A stretch of DNA of 45,862 bases from Paludibacteraceae bacterium (GTDB lineage: Bacteria; Bacteroidota; Bacteroidia; Bacteroidales; Paludibacteraceae). The stretch is from contig JAKSNG010000017.1 of the NCBI GenBank assembly GCA_024400125.1, forward strand, positions 1 through 45,862. The letters are read 5' to 3'. Of this stretch, positions 16,815 through 26,637 are shown piece after piece. Within the stretch, counting starts at the first letter, position 1; each line of letters begins with the position of its first letter. The notes beneath the pieces were generated by a model. That model saw nothing but the letters and a program-made list of their open reading frames with translations. It ran no database searches and had not been told where the DNA came from. Made by a program: the position numbers and the translations under genes.

Positions 16815-17530
16815 AACGATTTATTGTAATATGGTTAGGTTTATTGGCATTGGCAACCCCGTTGTCAAGTCTTTGTGCACAGGATACCATCTTCTATGAA
16901 CCAGCAGACACAACACAATATGTGGATACCATGAGCGTGGATACCATGATTGTGTTAGAAGCCAGTGCCCCTGAGACGATGACTCCGTATTGGAAACCAG
17001 ACCCAATGAAGTCGGTTTGGTTAGGTGCTATCGTGCCAGGCTTGGGACAAATCTACAATCGCAGTTATTGGAAACTGCCAATCGTCTATGGTGCTTTCAT
17101 GGGGTGTGGTTATGCGATTTCTTACAATAATACGAAATATGAGTCTTATAAGGAAGCGTACCGAGATATTATCACGGATGCTGGTCATTTGTCATCTGAC
17201 CCCAATGTGTCCTATAATAAGATGATGCCAGAAGGCTACAACTTAGAGCGCTTAGGTGGAGAAAATGGCTGGAAAAACACCCTCAACTCTTATCAAAATT
17301 CGTATCGTCGATACCGCGATATTTCTATTGTGGCAACGGTGCTGGTTTATGCGCTGTCGTTGATAGATGCGTACGTGGATGCACAACTATTTGACTTTGA
17401 TATTTCCGAAGACCTATCTTTGAATATTCAGCCGCAGTTGTATTTTGATGCCCCATTATATATCTCGAATCCCAATACGGCAGTTGCTAATAAGCCAACT
17501 CCCGAAATGAAATTAGCTATTCGCTTTTAA
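16811..17530 (+). CDS. DUF5683-domain membrane protein
   Basis: This 239-residue protein starts at a TTG that overlaps the parB stop (TTGA). The TTG is supported because it begins a signal peptide (KRFIVIWLGLLALATPLSSLCA, about 2-23) and no ATG is placed as well. A Thr/Asp-rich linker is followed by KSVWLGAIVPGLGQIYNRSYWKLPIVYG, the DUF5683 hallmark, and a membrane segment near 175-190. The GLGQIYN signature is shared with small TM2-like proteins. It regularly sits next to parAB and a lytic transglycosylase in Bacteroidota; function is unknown. Confidence 0.88.
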   Translation: MKRFIVIWLGLLALATPLSSLCAQDTIFYEPADTTQYVDTMSVDTMIVLEASAPETMTPYWKPDPMKSVWLGAIVPGLGQIYNRSYWKLPIVYGAFMGCGYAISYNNTKYESYKEAYRDIITDAGHLSSDPNVSYNKMMPEGYNLERLGGENGWKNTLNSYQNSYRRYRDISIVATVLVYALSLIDAYVDAQLFDFDISEDLSLNIQPQLYFDAPLYISNPNTAVANKPTPEMKLAIRF

Positions 17531-18777
17531 TGATGAAAAAACCAGTTCTCTTATTATTTTCTATTATCTCCTTTGTTTGCGTTCATGCGCAGCAAGTGGA
17601 CTCGTTATGCGTGGACTCAGCTGCGCTCAATCAATCTATGGATTCATTGGCAGTTGATACGGCTATCTTTGATAATACATTAGTGAATATAGATACGTTG
17701 TCATGTCCGCGTGATACCATCATCTATGATTTGCCAGACTCAGTCTATAAGGCGCGTTTGCAGGCGTTGCCTTTCTTGATTGAGATGCCGTATAATTCGG
17801 TGGTGCGTGCGTTCATACTACGATATGTGCAGCGTAATCCGAAGACGTTAGCGCGTATTCAACGAAAAGCGGAGTATTACTTCCCTCTTTTCTATGATGC
17901 GTTGGGACGCAATGGACTTCCATACGAGCTTTGTTACCTGCCAGTGATTGAGTCTGCTCTTAATCCGCAGGCGCATTCGCATGCTGGTGCCGCAGGATTA
18001 TGGCAATTCATGCCATCTACGGCGCGTCTCTATGGATTAGAAGTCAACTCGCTCGTTGATGAGCGTATGGACCCTATTCGTTCTACGGAAGCCGCTTGCC
18101 AGTTTATGAAGTCGCTCTATTCGACGTTTGGCGATTGGACATTGGCTTTGGCGGCATATAACTGTGGCCCTGGCAATGTGAATAAGGCGATTCATCGTTC
18201 CGGCAAACGTGATTTTTGGTCTATTTATCCTTATTTGCCCCGTGAGACTCGTTCTTATGTGCCTATCTTTATTGCTGCGGCGTATTCCATCAATTATGCG
18301 GACTTACACGGAATCTGTCCAGAGGCCATAGAAATGACTACTGTCACAGATACTATTCAAACCCAAACCCGCCAACACTTATTGCAGATTAGTGAAATCT
18401 TAGGAATAGACTTGGATGAGTTACGGCGTTTGAATCCGCAATACGCACGTGATGTTATACCAGGAGGGAAAACCTATGCGTTATGTCTGCCTGCAGATCG
18501 TGTGACAGACTATATCGACCAATTAGATGTTATCTTGAACTATCGTGCTGACGAACTCATCAATAATCGTCGTGCTGAAATTGACTTAGCACAAAAGACC
18601 TCGCTTAATGGTGGTTATACAATCAATGGCGTCACCTATTACAAGATAAAGTCTGGTGACACATTGGGTGGAATTGCGCAAAAGTTCCATGTGACTGTCA
18701 AACAAATCAAAGCGTGGAACGGACTTAAGTCGGATAATATTCGTGCTGGAGCCACACTTAAAATAGGTGTGCGATAG
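17530..18777 (+). CDS. MltD-like lytic murein transglycosylase with LysM
   Basis: This 415-residue protein has a signal peptide (about 1-20, ending VHA-Q). The SLT domain (about 105-260) has catalytic Glu in LPVIESALNP, then GAAGLWQFMPSTARLYGL and LALAAYNCGPGNVNKAI. A degenerate LysM-like stretch (about 277-320, LLQISEILGIDLDELRRLNP) and a good C-terminal LysM (about 367-413, YYKIKSGDTLGGIAQKF) follow. It cleaves peptidoglycan to 1,6-anhydro products. Its ATG shares one base with the previous stop. It ends one base from the convergent dnaE stop, with no visible terminator. Confidence 0.94.
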   Translation: MMKKPVLLLFSIISFVCVHAQQVDSLCVDSAALNQSMDSLAVDTAIFDNTLVNIDTLSCPRDTIIYDLPDSVYKARLQALPFLIEMPYNSVVRAFILRYVQRNPKTLARIQRKAEYYFPLFYDALGRNGLPYELCYLPVIESALNPQAHSHAGAAGLWQFMPSTARLYGLEVNSLVDERMDPIRSTEAACQFMKSLYSTFGDWTLALAAYNCGPGNVNKAIHRSGKRDFWSIYPYLPRETRSYVPIFIAAAYSINYADLHGICPEAIEMTTVTDTIQTQTRQHLLQISEILGIDLDELRRLNPQYARDVIPGGKTYALCLPADRVTDYIDQLDVILNYRADELINNRRAEIDLAQKTSLNGGYTINGVTYYKIKSGDTLGGIAQKFHVTVKQIKAWNGLKSDNIRAGATLKIGVR

Positions 18778-18778
18778 G

Positions 18779-21700
18779 TTATTCGACCTTGTGCGTCAGC
18801 GTGTGATTGAGTTCTTGTACCCGCAACCAGTGGTAAAACTCTTTATCAATGGTGACCAAGCAACTTTGTGAGATAAAGGTCACATTGCGGTGTTGTGTCT
18901 CGTCCACAACCTGAATCTTTAGTTTTATCTTGCCAGGATGTTTATGGATTTGGTCAGTCAACTCCTCGTTGAACTCTTTGGTCACTTGCTCAATAGGGAT
19001 ATTGATAGTGAGTGTCTCCACTTGTTTTTTCTGCACTTCATCCAGAGGTTCTGCTTGTGTCCACACCAATTCGTATTCTGCTTCGTCCATGGGGCGTTCG
19101 CGGAACCACTGCCTTCCAGCGCCGCTTTGTTGCAACGTGCCCGTCAAATAGACATAACAGTTGAGTTTGAGCATGGGGGCTAAGTTGCTGTATGTGTCAC
19201 CAAAGAGAGCGAACTTATAACTACCCTCGTAATCTTCTAATATATAGTTTCCATACGGCTTTCCCGAACGACCTACTTTCTCTTCGGACAATGTGATGAT
19301 ACCTCCAATATGAATAGGTTGATTTTGGTGTTGCTCAATGATACTTTGCAATTTATCATGCACGTTCACTACGCCTTCGCTTGCAGATGTGTCGGAGTTA
19401 CCTTCTTCGTCGCTATCGCTGTTGGCGGATTCTATGACACCATCCCAGTCTTTGAGACATAATCTGCGTTTGGTAGATTTGGTGCCATCACGTCGGCTGA
19501 CTTCCATTTCTTTGCGATGATCGTCTAACCATGTGAGGTCTTTGCTATTCATCGTACTCAGGTCTCGCACCTCAAACTCATATTCATCTAATGGGTGAGC
19601 AGATAAGTAGATGCCGATGAGGTCTTTTTCGATATTAAGACGCTCAATGGTGGACATACGTGGTACGGATGGCAGTTCTGGTTTCTGTATCTCTATAGCA
19701 AATCCATCCCCCAAATCTCCAAAGAGGGTGTTTTGCTGCTGCGCTTTATCTTGTTGGAACGTGTTACCATACCGCATAAGCATCTCTAATACAGTTTCGC
19801 CTTTGTCTGTTTCTGCTAAGAGTTGTTCGCGGTAAATGCCTTCGAAGCAGTCAAAGGCACCTGCTTTAGCCAAAGACTCAATAGTCTTGCGATTGCACGA
19901 TTGGAGGTTGACGCGCTCTAAGAAATTGTAGAGGTCGGTGTATTTGCCGTTCTTTTCTCGCTCCTTGATGATGGCTTCTACAGCGCCTTCTCCTACACCT
20001 TTGATACCACCCAAACCAAAACGAATATCACCACGTTGGTTAACGGTGAAGTTCAGTTCCGATTCGTTAACATCTGGCTCGAGTACACTGATTTTTAACT
20101 CCTTGCACTCGTCCATATATTTGGTAACCTCTTTGATGTCATCTTTGGCGACCGTGAGGTTGGCTGCCATAAACTCTGCGGGGTAGTGGGCTTTGAGGTA
20201 GCCTGTCTGATAGGCAACCCAGGAGTAACATGCGGCATGTGATTTATTGAACGCATACGATGCAAAAGCCTCCCAGTCTGTCCAAATCTTCTCCAATATC
20301 TTCTCATCGTGTCCATTCGCTTTACCGCCTGCCATGAACTTGCTCTTCAGTTCTTGCAGAATCGCCATCTGTTTCTTTCCCATAGCTTTACGCAGCTTAT
20401 CGCTTTCACCGCGGGTGAAGTTCGCTAATAGGCGGCTCAATAACATCACCTGCTCTTGATATACAGTCACACCGTATGTGTCTTTGAGATATTGCTCCAT
20501 GCAGGGGATGTCGTAAGTCACAGGTTCATCGCCATGTTTGCGGCGAATGAATTGTGGAATATATTGCATTGGTCCTGGACGATAGAGTGCGTTCATCGCA
20601 ATCAAGTCACCAATGACAGTCGGCTTGAGTTCTTTGAGGTATTTCTGCATGCCGGCAGACTCAAATTGGAACACGGCAACTGTACGCCCTTCTTGGAATA
20701 GTTGGTAGGTTTCAGGGTCAGTGATAGAGATGTGGTCTATATCAACTTCTTCGCCACGAGCATGTTTGATATTCGCAAGACACTCTTTGATGATAGTGAG
20801 GGTTTTTAGTCCTAAGAAGTCCATCTTAATCAGTCCCACACTTTCGATGACGTGTCCGTCATATTCGGTGACTAACACACGCTTGCCCAGGTCTTTATCT
20901 TCGACGCTGGACAATGGAGCGAATAAGGTCAAGTCGTCTGCACCAATAATCACGCCACAAGCATGAATACCTACTTGTCGTACTGTACCTTCTAACTGCT
21001 GCGCATAATTGAGTACGGAGCGTACTTCGGCATCATCACCATTGAGCATCATCTTGAGTTCATCTACGTACTTGTAGCAGTTCTTCAAATTCAGTTTGGG
21101 CGCCTTACCATTGTCGTCTTTGATGTTGTCGGGGAAGCCACGCTCAGGGATAAAACTCTTAATCTCATTGACTTTGGCTAACGGCAACCGCTGTACGCGT
21201 CCAACATCTGCAATAGCCGATTTAGCAGCCATTGCCCCGTAAGTAATGATATGAGCAACATGTGTCTCACCGTATTTCTGGCTCACCCAGTCAAGCACTT
21301 TGGCGCGTCCAGCATCGTCGAAGTCGGTATCTATATCGGGCAATGAAATACGATCGGGGTTGAGGAAACGCTCAAACAGTAAATCGTATTCTAAAGGGTC
21401 TAAGTCTGTAATGCGCAGACAATATGCCACCACACTACCTGCCGCCGAACCACGTCCTGGTCCTACGCTTACGCCTAATTCTTCGCGTGCGCCGCGGATA
21501 AAGTCCATCACGATAAGGAAGTAGCCAGGGAAACCCATCGTCTTCATCGTGTGTAACTCAAAAGCGATACGTTCTTTCAGCACTTCGTCATGCTCCAATC
21601 GTTCTTGACCATACCGCTTCAATGCCCCTTCCATGGTTAGTTTCTTGAGGTAGTCGGCTTCTAATTTGATACGGTAGAGTTTGTCATAGCCGCCTAATTT

Positions 21701-22816
21701 CTTGATTTTCTTATGAGCTTCTTCTTCGCTGAGCACGACTTCGCCTTTGTCGTTGCGAGTAAACTCGTCAAATAGTTCTTGTTCTGTGATACGTTGCCGA
21801 TATCCTTCCTCTGTACCAAAATCTTCGGGGATAGGGAACTTTGGCATTATAGGGGCCGAGTCGATATCGTAGATTTCTATTTTATCAACAATCTCTTGTG
21901 TGTTCTCTAATGCTTCGGGTATGTCGCTAAAGATAGCCGCCATCTCCTCTGGCGTCTTGAGCCATTCTTGTTTGGTATAGTGCATACGGTCCACATCGTC
22001 CACATAGTGGTTCGTACTGAGGCAGATTAGTCGGTCGTGCGCTTCGGCATGCTCTTCTTCCACAAAGTGAGCGTCATTCGTCGCAATCACCTTGATTCCA
22101 TGTTTTTTGGCGAGTGCGATAATGATAGGATTGACTTGTTGTTGCCGTTGATAGGTATCTTGGTCTCCTCCAGGTTTTTCTGTTTGGTGGCGTTGAATCT
22201 CGAGGTAGTAGTCTTCACCAAAGATAGACTTAAACCATAGCACAGCTTCTTCGGCTTCCTTGAATCCGCCCGTTTCGACACTCTCCCCACGAGATAGACC
22301 GTCCATAATCTTCTGTGATACTTCACCGCCTAAGCAGGCAGACGAGCAGATGATACCTTCATGATATTCCTCCAATAACTCTTTGTCAATACGGGACGTG
22401 TAGTTGAACGCATCATCCATCCACCCTAATGAGATGATTCGGCATAGGTTTTGGTATCCTTTCTTGTTTTTAGCCAACAAGATGAGGTGCCAACCTGAGC
22501 GGTCGATGATGTATTTGCGTCCTTCGGCATTGATAGCTTCTTCGTTGAGTTGACTGTGGCGTCCGCGCCGAGCGCAATATGCTTCGCAGCCCACGATGGG
22601 GATGAACGGTTTGTAGTTCTCTCCTTGTTCTTGTTCGCGTTTATCGTTTACTTTCTTGCAGTAGTCCAGTAGTTCCTTGATACCGTACATGTTGCCATGG
22701 TCCGTAAGGGCAATGGCTGGCATACCCGTACGAATACATTTATCAACGAGGTCGGTTACTTTGGACATTCCGTCTAAGACGGAGTATTGGGAGTGGACGT
22801 GCAGGTGGGTAAACAT
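18779..22816 (-). CDS. dnaE: DNA polymerase III alpha subunit
   Basis: This is the 1345-residue replicative polymerase. The N-terminal PHP domain (about 1-240) keeps metal ligands (HLHVHSQYSVLDG, ALTDHGNMYG). The polymerase active site includes GRGSAAGSVVAY and PDIDTDFDD (about 490-500, paired Asp residues). The fingers and thumb contain YQEQVM and ASYAFNKSHAACYS. A helix-hairpin-helix region lies around GIKGVGEGAVEAI, and an OB-fold near 1169-1200 (HIGGIITLSEEKVGRSGKPY). The length is above E. coli DnaE (1160), mainly from inserts around 380 and 1100-1160, as in other Bacteroidota. It lies 20 nt downstream of cstA and is likely transcribed with it. Confidence 0.97.
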   Translation of the reverse strand: MFTHLHVHSQYSVLDGMSKVTDLVDKCIRTGMPAIALTDHGNMYGIKELLDYCKKVNDKREQEQGENYKPFIPIVGCEAYCARRGRHSQLNEEAINAEGRKYIIDRSGWHLILLAKNKKGYQNLCRIISLGWMDDAFNYTSRIDKELLEEYHEGIICSSACLGGEVSQKIMDGLSRGESVETGGFKEAEEAVLWFKSIFGEDYYLEIQRHQTEKPGGDQDTYQRQQQVNPIIIALAKKHGIKVIATNDAHFVEEEHAEAHDRLICLSTNHYVDDVDRMHYTKQEWLKTPEEMAAIFSDIPEALENTQEIVDKIEIYDIDSAPIMPKFPIPEDFGTEEGYRQRITEQELFDEFTRNDKGEVVLSEEEAHKKIKKLGGYDKLYRIKLEADYLKKLTMEGALKRYGQERLEHDEVLKERIAFELHTMKTMGFPGYFLIVMDFIRGAREELGVSVGPGRGSAAGSVVAYCLRITDLDPLEYDLLFERFLNPDRISLPDIDTDFDDAGRAKVLDWVSQKYGETHVAHIITYGAMAAKSAIADVGRVQRLPLAKVNEIKSFIPERGFPDNIKDDNGKAPKLNLKNCYKYVDELKMMLNGDDAEVRSVLNYAQQLEGTVRQVGIHACGVIIGADDLTLFAPLSSVEDKDLGKRVLVTEYDGHVIESVGLIKMDFLGLKTLTIIKECLANIKHARGEEVDIDHISITDPETYQLFQEGRTVAVFQFESAGMQKYLKELKPTVIGDLIAMNALYRPGPMQYIPQFIRRKHGDEPVTYDIPCMEQYLKDTYGVTVYQEQVMLLSRLLANFTRGESDKLRKAMGKKQMAILQELKSKFMAGGKANGHDEKILEKIWTDWEAFASYAFNKSHAACYSWVAYQTGYLKAHYPAEFMAANLTVAKDDIKEVTKYMDECKELKISVLEPDVNESELNFTVNQRGDIRFGLGGIKGVGEGAVEAIIKEREKNGKYTDLYNFLERVNLQSCNRKTIESLAKAGAFDCFEGIYREQLLAETDKGETVLEMLMRYGNTFQQDKAQQQNTLFGDLGDGFAIEIQKPELPSVPRMSTIERLNIEKDLIGIYLSAHPLDEYEFEVRDLSTMNSKDLTWLDDHRKEMEVSRRDGTKSTKRRLCLKDWDGVIESANSDSDEEGNSDTSASEGVVNVHDKLQSIIEQHQNQPIHIGGIITLSEEKVGRSGKPYGNYILEDYEGSYKFALFGDTYSNLAPMLKLNCYVYLTGTLQQSGAGRQWFRERPMDEAEYELVWTQAEPLDEVQKKQVETLTINIPIEQVTKEFNEELTDQIHKHPGKIKLKIQVVDETQHRNVTFISQSCLVTIDKEFYHWLRVQELNHTLTHKVE

Positions 22817-22836
22817 AAGGAGTGGCAGTTAAATGA

Positions 22837-24381
22837 TTATCGTAGTATAGGTGTGTGTTTGGTGTGATAGGCAAAGACGATACAGAGTGCTATATCGATG
22901 ATTGCAGCAATGGCGTATGATAAGAACATCGGAAGTCCTTGTCCTGGTATATATGAGCCCGTGGGTGCAACTAATACAAACGAGAGCACAACCATCGTCA
23001 TAAACACAGCTGGAATAAGACTAATCCAATAGCAACGTTGGCGGCGCATGAGGTAGTAGGTGATAGCCCACAACGAGATAGTGGCTAATAGCTGGTTCGT
23101 CCAAGCGAAATAACGCCACACCACGTTGAAGTTAACGAAGAGCATACTAAACACGCATATAAACAGCGGTATGGCGATGTATAGTCTGAATCGAATAGGT
23201 TTTTGGCTCACGTGCAGGAAGTCGGCTACAATCAGTCGTGCAGACCGCAATGCGGTGTCGCCGCTCGTGATAGGTGCTGCAATAACGCCGATGATGGCTA
23301 ATAGCCCGCCAATCTTACCCAACCAAGTACGGCTCACATGGTCCACCACTAAGGCAGCGATGTTTTCGCCTTTGTGTGCTGCGGCAAACGCCTGCAGTCC
23401 ATCAATACCATATAGTCCTTGTTCCGGATCAGCAAAGATAGTACCAGCTGCGGCTGCCCATATCAAGGCTAATATACCTTCTGCTACCATCGCTCCGTAG
23501 AAGATGAAGCGACCTTGTTTTTCGGACGTGATACACCGAGCCATGATGGGCGATTGAGTGCCGTGAAAACCAGAGATAGCTCCGCAGGCTATGCTGACGA
23601 ACATAATAGGGAAGAGTGGGGTTGTACCACCATTCATACGATTGTATAAGCCGTCGCTCAGTTCTGGCATCTCTGACGCGTGCCAACCTAACATCACCAC
23701 CATGATACCTGCGCCCATAAAGAGCAGGATGCCTCCGAACAAGGGATAAAAACGACCAATCAGTTTATCGACAGGTAGGACTGTGGCTAATACGTAGTAC
23801 GCAAAGATGGCACACACCCAAGTAATAGGGATATTCGGGTCGATACGGGAGAAGAAACCTAATTGATAATCGTCGTCAGGCTCAATCAAGTCCATGAAGA
23901 AATCCCACGTGGGTAGTTCCAACAAGTTTTGCAGCAGGGCGGCGGGACCAGACAGGAAACTTGTTGTGAGCAGGATGAGCAGTACCAAGGATAGTCCACG
24001 CATGAATTGCTTAATACCGTTTCCTAATTCATCGCCCACTATTTCCGGCAAGGATGCTCCACCTTTGCGGATGGATAACATGCCCGTCATGTAGTCGTGT
24101 ACACCGCCGGCAAAGATAGTGCCGAACACAATCCATAGAAACGCAGACGGACCAAAGAAAATGCCCATAATAGCGCCAAAGATGGGACCCATGCCAGCAA
24201 TGTTGAGGAATTGAATGAGGAAGATTCTCCATGGGCTCATTGGCACATAATCCACACCATCTGCCTTCGTGATGGCAGGTGTGGGGCGAAGATTTTCTTC
24301 GCCAAAAACACGGCTGACTATGCGACCATAAACCAAATAGCCCACAATCAGCAGGATAATCGCACCAATAAAGGTAAACAT
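22837..24381 (-). CDS. cstA: Carbon starvation protein CstA family transporter
   Basis: This 514-residue polytopic inner-membrane protein has some twelve or more hydrophobic segments. Family landmarks are YVPMSPWRIFLIQFLNIAG, the GPIFGAIMGIFFGP stretch, ISGFHGTQSPIMARC and PITSGDTALRSARLI. CstA proteins import pyruvate or peptides in enterobacteria; substrate here is not known. It is shorter than E. coli CstA (701) but close to other Bacteroidota members. The promoter at 24419-24450 lies 38 bases upstream. dnaE follows it in the same direction. Confidence 0.94.
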   Translation of the reverse strand: MFTFIGAIILLIVGYLVYGRIVSRVFGEENLRPTPAITKADGVDYVPMSPWRIFLIQFLNIAGMGPIFGAIMGIFFGPSAFLWIVFGTIFAGGVHDYMTGMLSIRKGGASLPEIVGDELGNGIKQFMRGLSLVLLILLTTSFLSGPAALLQNLLELPTWDFFMDLIEPDDDYQLGFFSRIDPNIPITWVCAIFAYYVLATVLPVDKLIGRFYPLFGGILLFMGAGIMVVMLGWHASEMPELSDGLYNRMNGGTTPLFPIMFVSIACGAISGFHGTQSPIMARCITSEKQGRFIFYGAMVAEGILALIWAAAAGTIFADPEQGLYGIDGLQAFAAAHKGENIAALVVDHVSRTWLGKIGGLLAIIGVIAAPITSGDTALRSARLIVADFLHVSQKPIRFRLYIAIPLFICVFSMLFVNFNVVWRYFAWTNQLLATISLWAITYYLMRRQRCYWISLIPAVFMTMVVLSFVLVAPTGSYIPGQGLPMFLSYAIAAIIDIALCIVFAYHTKHTPILR

Positions 24382-24418
24382 ATATTTCAGTTGTTACAAT
24401 CTATTCCAAATAGGGGTG

Positions 24419-24450
24419 CAAAAGTACAACTATTTTTTTGTATATGCAAA
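24419..24450 (-). promoter_or_regulatory. Promoter of cstA-dnaE
   Basis: Reading leftward, TTTG (24450-24447), 20 bases, TACTTTTG (24426-24419), then CACCCC. The -33 region reads TTTGCATATAC, a half of the palindrome seen whole at 3781 and 24517. Confidence 0.82.
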
Positions 24451-24470
24451 TGGCACCGCATATTAGGTTT

Positions 24471-24515
24471 ACTTTTTCTGCTTTTTGAACTTTTTCCACT
24501 TTTTGAACTATTTTT
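24471..24515. repeat. Short T-rich tandem repeat, ACTTTTTnn units
   Basis: Five imperfect units of 8-10 bases (ACTTTTTCT, CTTTTTGA, ACTTTTTCC, ACTTTTTGA, ACTATTTTT) lie just upstream of the proS promoter. They resemble the intergenic repeats at 27005 and 35713. Confidence 0.6.
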
Positions 24516-24516
24516 A

Positions 24517-24548
24517 TTTGCATATATGCAAAAAAAATTTTACCTTTG
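24517..24548 (+). promoter_or_regulatory. Promoter of proS, with the 16-bp palindrome
   Basis: TTTG (24517-24520), 20 bases, TACCTTTG (24541-24548), then CACGC. The TTTG begins a second perfect copy of TTTGCATATATGCAAA (24517-24532), at the same distance from the -7 box as at 3781. The proS start codon is 36 bases past the -7 box. Confidence 0.85.
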
Positions 24549-24584
24549 CACGCTTTTTGTGCAAATAGTAGATAAAATTAAGAT

Positions 24585-26075
24585 ATGGCAAGTTTTCAAA
24601 AGTTAACCTCTCGCGCAGAGGATTATTCCAAGTGGTACAATGAGTTAGTGGTCAAGGCGGACTTGGCGGAGCAGTCTGCCGTGCGTGGATGTATGGTGAT
24701 TAAACCGTATGGTTACGCTATATGGGAGACCATTCAGCAGGAGTTAGATCGTCGTTTTAAGGAGCAGGGTGTTAAGAACGCCTATTTCCCATTGCTTATC
24801 CCTAAGTCTTTTCTCAGCCGTGAGGCGGAGCATGTAGAGGGGTTTGCTAAGGAGTGTGCCGTAGTGACGCACCATCGTTTGATGAATGACCCTAATGGCA
24901 AAGGTGTCGTAGTGGACCCCAATGCTCGTTTGGAGGAGGAGTTGATTATCCGTCCTACGTCAGAGACTATTATATGGAGTACGTATAAGAATTGGATTTC
25001 GTCTTATCGTGACCTGCCTATTCTGTGCAACCAATGGTGTAACGTGATGCGTTGGGAGATGCGCACGCGTCTGTTCCTTCGTACGGCTGAGTTCTTGTGG
25101 CAAGAAGGACACACCGCTCATGCTACGAAAGAGGAGGCTGAGGACTATGCTCGTCAGATGCTCGATGTATATGCTGACTTTGCGGAGAACGTGATGGCTA
25201 TTCCTGTGGTCAAGGGTGTTAAGTCCCCTAACGAGCGCTTCGCGGGCGCGCTTAATACCTATTGTATTGAGGCAATGATGCAGGATGGTAAGGCTTTGCA
25301 GGCGGGCACGTCTCACTTCTTAGGACAGAACTTCGCTAAGTCATTTGATGTACAATTCCTCTCTAAAGAGAATAAGTACGAATATGTATGGGCTACTTCG
25401 TGGGGTGTTTCCACTCGCTTGATGGGCGCACTTATCATGACGCACTCGGACGATAATGGACTCGTGCTGCCGCCACATTTGGCACCTATACAGGTTGTTA
25501 TTGTACCTATCTTTAAGAAACAAGAAGACCTTGATGCACTCCTTGCTAAGATTAATCCGTTAGCCGATAATCTCAAGCGATTAGGTATTCGTGTCAAAGT
25601 CGATACCGCTGATAATATGACGCCTGGCTATAAGTTTGCGGACTACGAACTCAAGGGTGTGCCCGTTCGTTTGGCTATGGGTGGTCGTGACTTGGAGAAC
25701 GGCACGATTGAGGTAGCTCGTCGTGACACGTTGACCAAAGAGACGATGCCGTTTGAGGGTATAGAGGACACGATTGTGGCATTGTTAGAGGAGATACAGA
25801 AGAACTGCTACAACAAGGCGTTGGCTTATCGTATCGCGAACACGCGCGAGTGTGATGACTATGAGCAGTTCAAAGAGGAGATTAAGAAAGGAGGCTTCTT
25901 ACTTTGTCATTGGGATGGGACACCAGAGACGGAGGAGCGTATCAAGGAGGAGACGAAAGCCACTATCCGTTGTATTCCGTTAGAGGCGTTGCCGGGCTTC
26001 AAGAATGAGCCTGGTCAATGTATGGTGACGGGCAAACCTTCCGCTGGTCGTGTGGTCTTTGCGTTGGCATATTAG
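24585..26075 (+). CDS. proS: Prolyl-tRNA synthetase (archaeal/eukaryote-type)
   Basis: This 496-residue class II synthetase has motif 1 around [16 protein letters not shown], motif 2 in [43 protein letters not shown] and the proline-site segment [14 protein letters not shown]. Motif 3 is [14 protein letters not shown]. The anticodon-binding domain (about 305-405) and a C-terminal zinc-like domain follow. The architecture without the inserted editing domain is the archaeal/eukaryotic (ProS type 3) form common in Bacteroidota. The C-terminal tyrosine (ALAY) is conserved in this form. Confidence 0.97.
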   Translation: MASFQKLTSRAEDYSKWYNELVVKADLAEQSAVRGCMVIKPYGYAIWETIQQELDRRFKEQGVKNAYFPLLIPKSFLSREAEHVEGFAKECAVVTHHRLMNDPNGKGVVVDPNARLEEELIIRPTSETIIWSTYKNWISSYRDLPILCNQWCNVMRWEMRTRLFLRTAEFLWQEGHTAHATKEEAEDYARQMLDVYADFAENVMAIPVVKGVKSPNERFAGALNTYCIEAMMQDGKALQAGTSHFLGQNFAKSFDVQFLSKENKYEYVWATSWGVSTRLMGALIMTHSDDNGLVLPPHLAPIQVVIVPIFKKQEDLDALLAKINPLADNLKRLGIRVKVDTADNMTPGYKFADYELKGVPVRLAMGGRDLENGTIEVARRDTLTKETMPFEGIEDTIVALLEEIQKNCYNKALAYRIANTRECDDYEQFKEEIKKGGFLLCHWDGTPETEERIKEETKATIRCIPLEALPGFKNEPGQCMVTGKPSAGRVVFALAY

Positions 26076-26637
26076 CATACTGGTAGTGGCAGCTTTCACC
26101 TCGGTGAGTGCTGCCACTACTCATTTAGATTCACTTCTATTGCAGGTTCGGGGGGATGATACCATCTTCTTAGCCTACCTGCACGATGTCTATATCTATC
26201 CGCCGCTGGTGTTTAAGAACAAGCGGCAGGAGACTTTTTATTGGAAGACGGTGCGGGATGTCAAGAAGACCTTGCCCTACGCCAAACTGATTACGAAAGA
26301 GATGGCGTATGCAGACACGGAACTCGCAAAACTATCTACGGATAGAGAGCGTCGCCAATGGTGGCGTAAGTTCGAGCGGTCGTTGTTCAAGAAGTACGAG
26401 GCAGATTTTCGGGACATGTATGCGTCTCAGGGACGTATGTTAATGAAACTGATGGACAGGGAAAATGACCGCACCAGTTATGAGCTCATTCGTCAATATC
26501 GAGGGAAGGCGAGTGCAGACTTTTGGCAGTTTATTGCCAAGATTTTCAAGAACGACCTCAAGGAGGGTTATGACGGGGATGACAAAGACCGTATCATCGA
26601 GCGTGTCATCAATCTTGTCGAAGCAGGACAACTCTAA
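26050..26637 (+). CDS. DUF4294-domain secreted protein
   Basis: This 195-residue protein has a predicted signal segment (about 7-21, [15 protein letters not shown]) and the DUF4294 core: [30 protein letters not shown], of which only short parts are diagnostic ([18 protein letters not shown]). It is rich in Lys/Arg and aromatic residues towards the C-terminus. Function is unknown; the family is confined to Bacteroidota and often follows proS or a ribosomal-type gene. The GTG at 26050 is the first usable start and overlaps proS by 26 nt; a TTG at 26059 would also leave a signal peptide, so the start is uncertain. Confidence 0.82.
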   Translation: MWSLRWHISILVVAAFTSVSAATTHLDSLLLQVRGDDTIFLAYLHDVYIYPPLVFKNKRQETFYWKTVRDVKKTLPYAKLITKEMAYADTELAKLSTDRERRQWWRKFERSLFKKYEADFRDMYASQGRMLMKLMDRENDRTSYELIRQYRGKASADFWQFIAKIFKNDLKEGYDGDDKDRIIERVINLVEAGQL

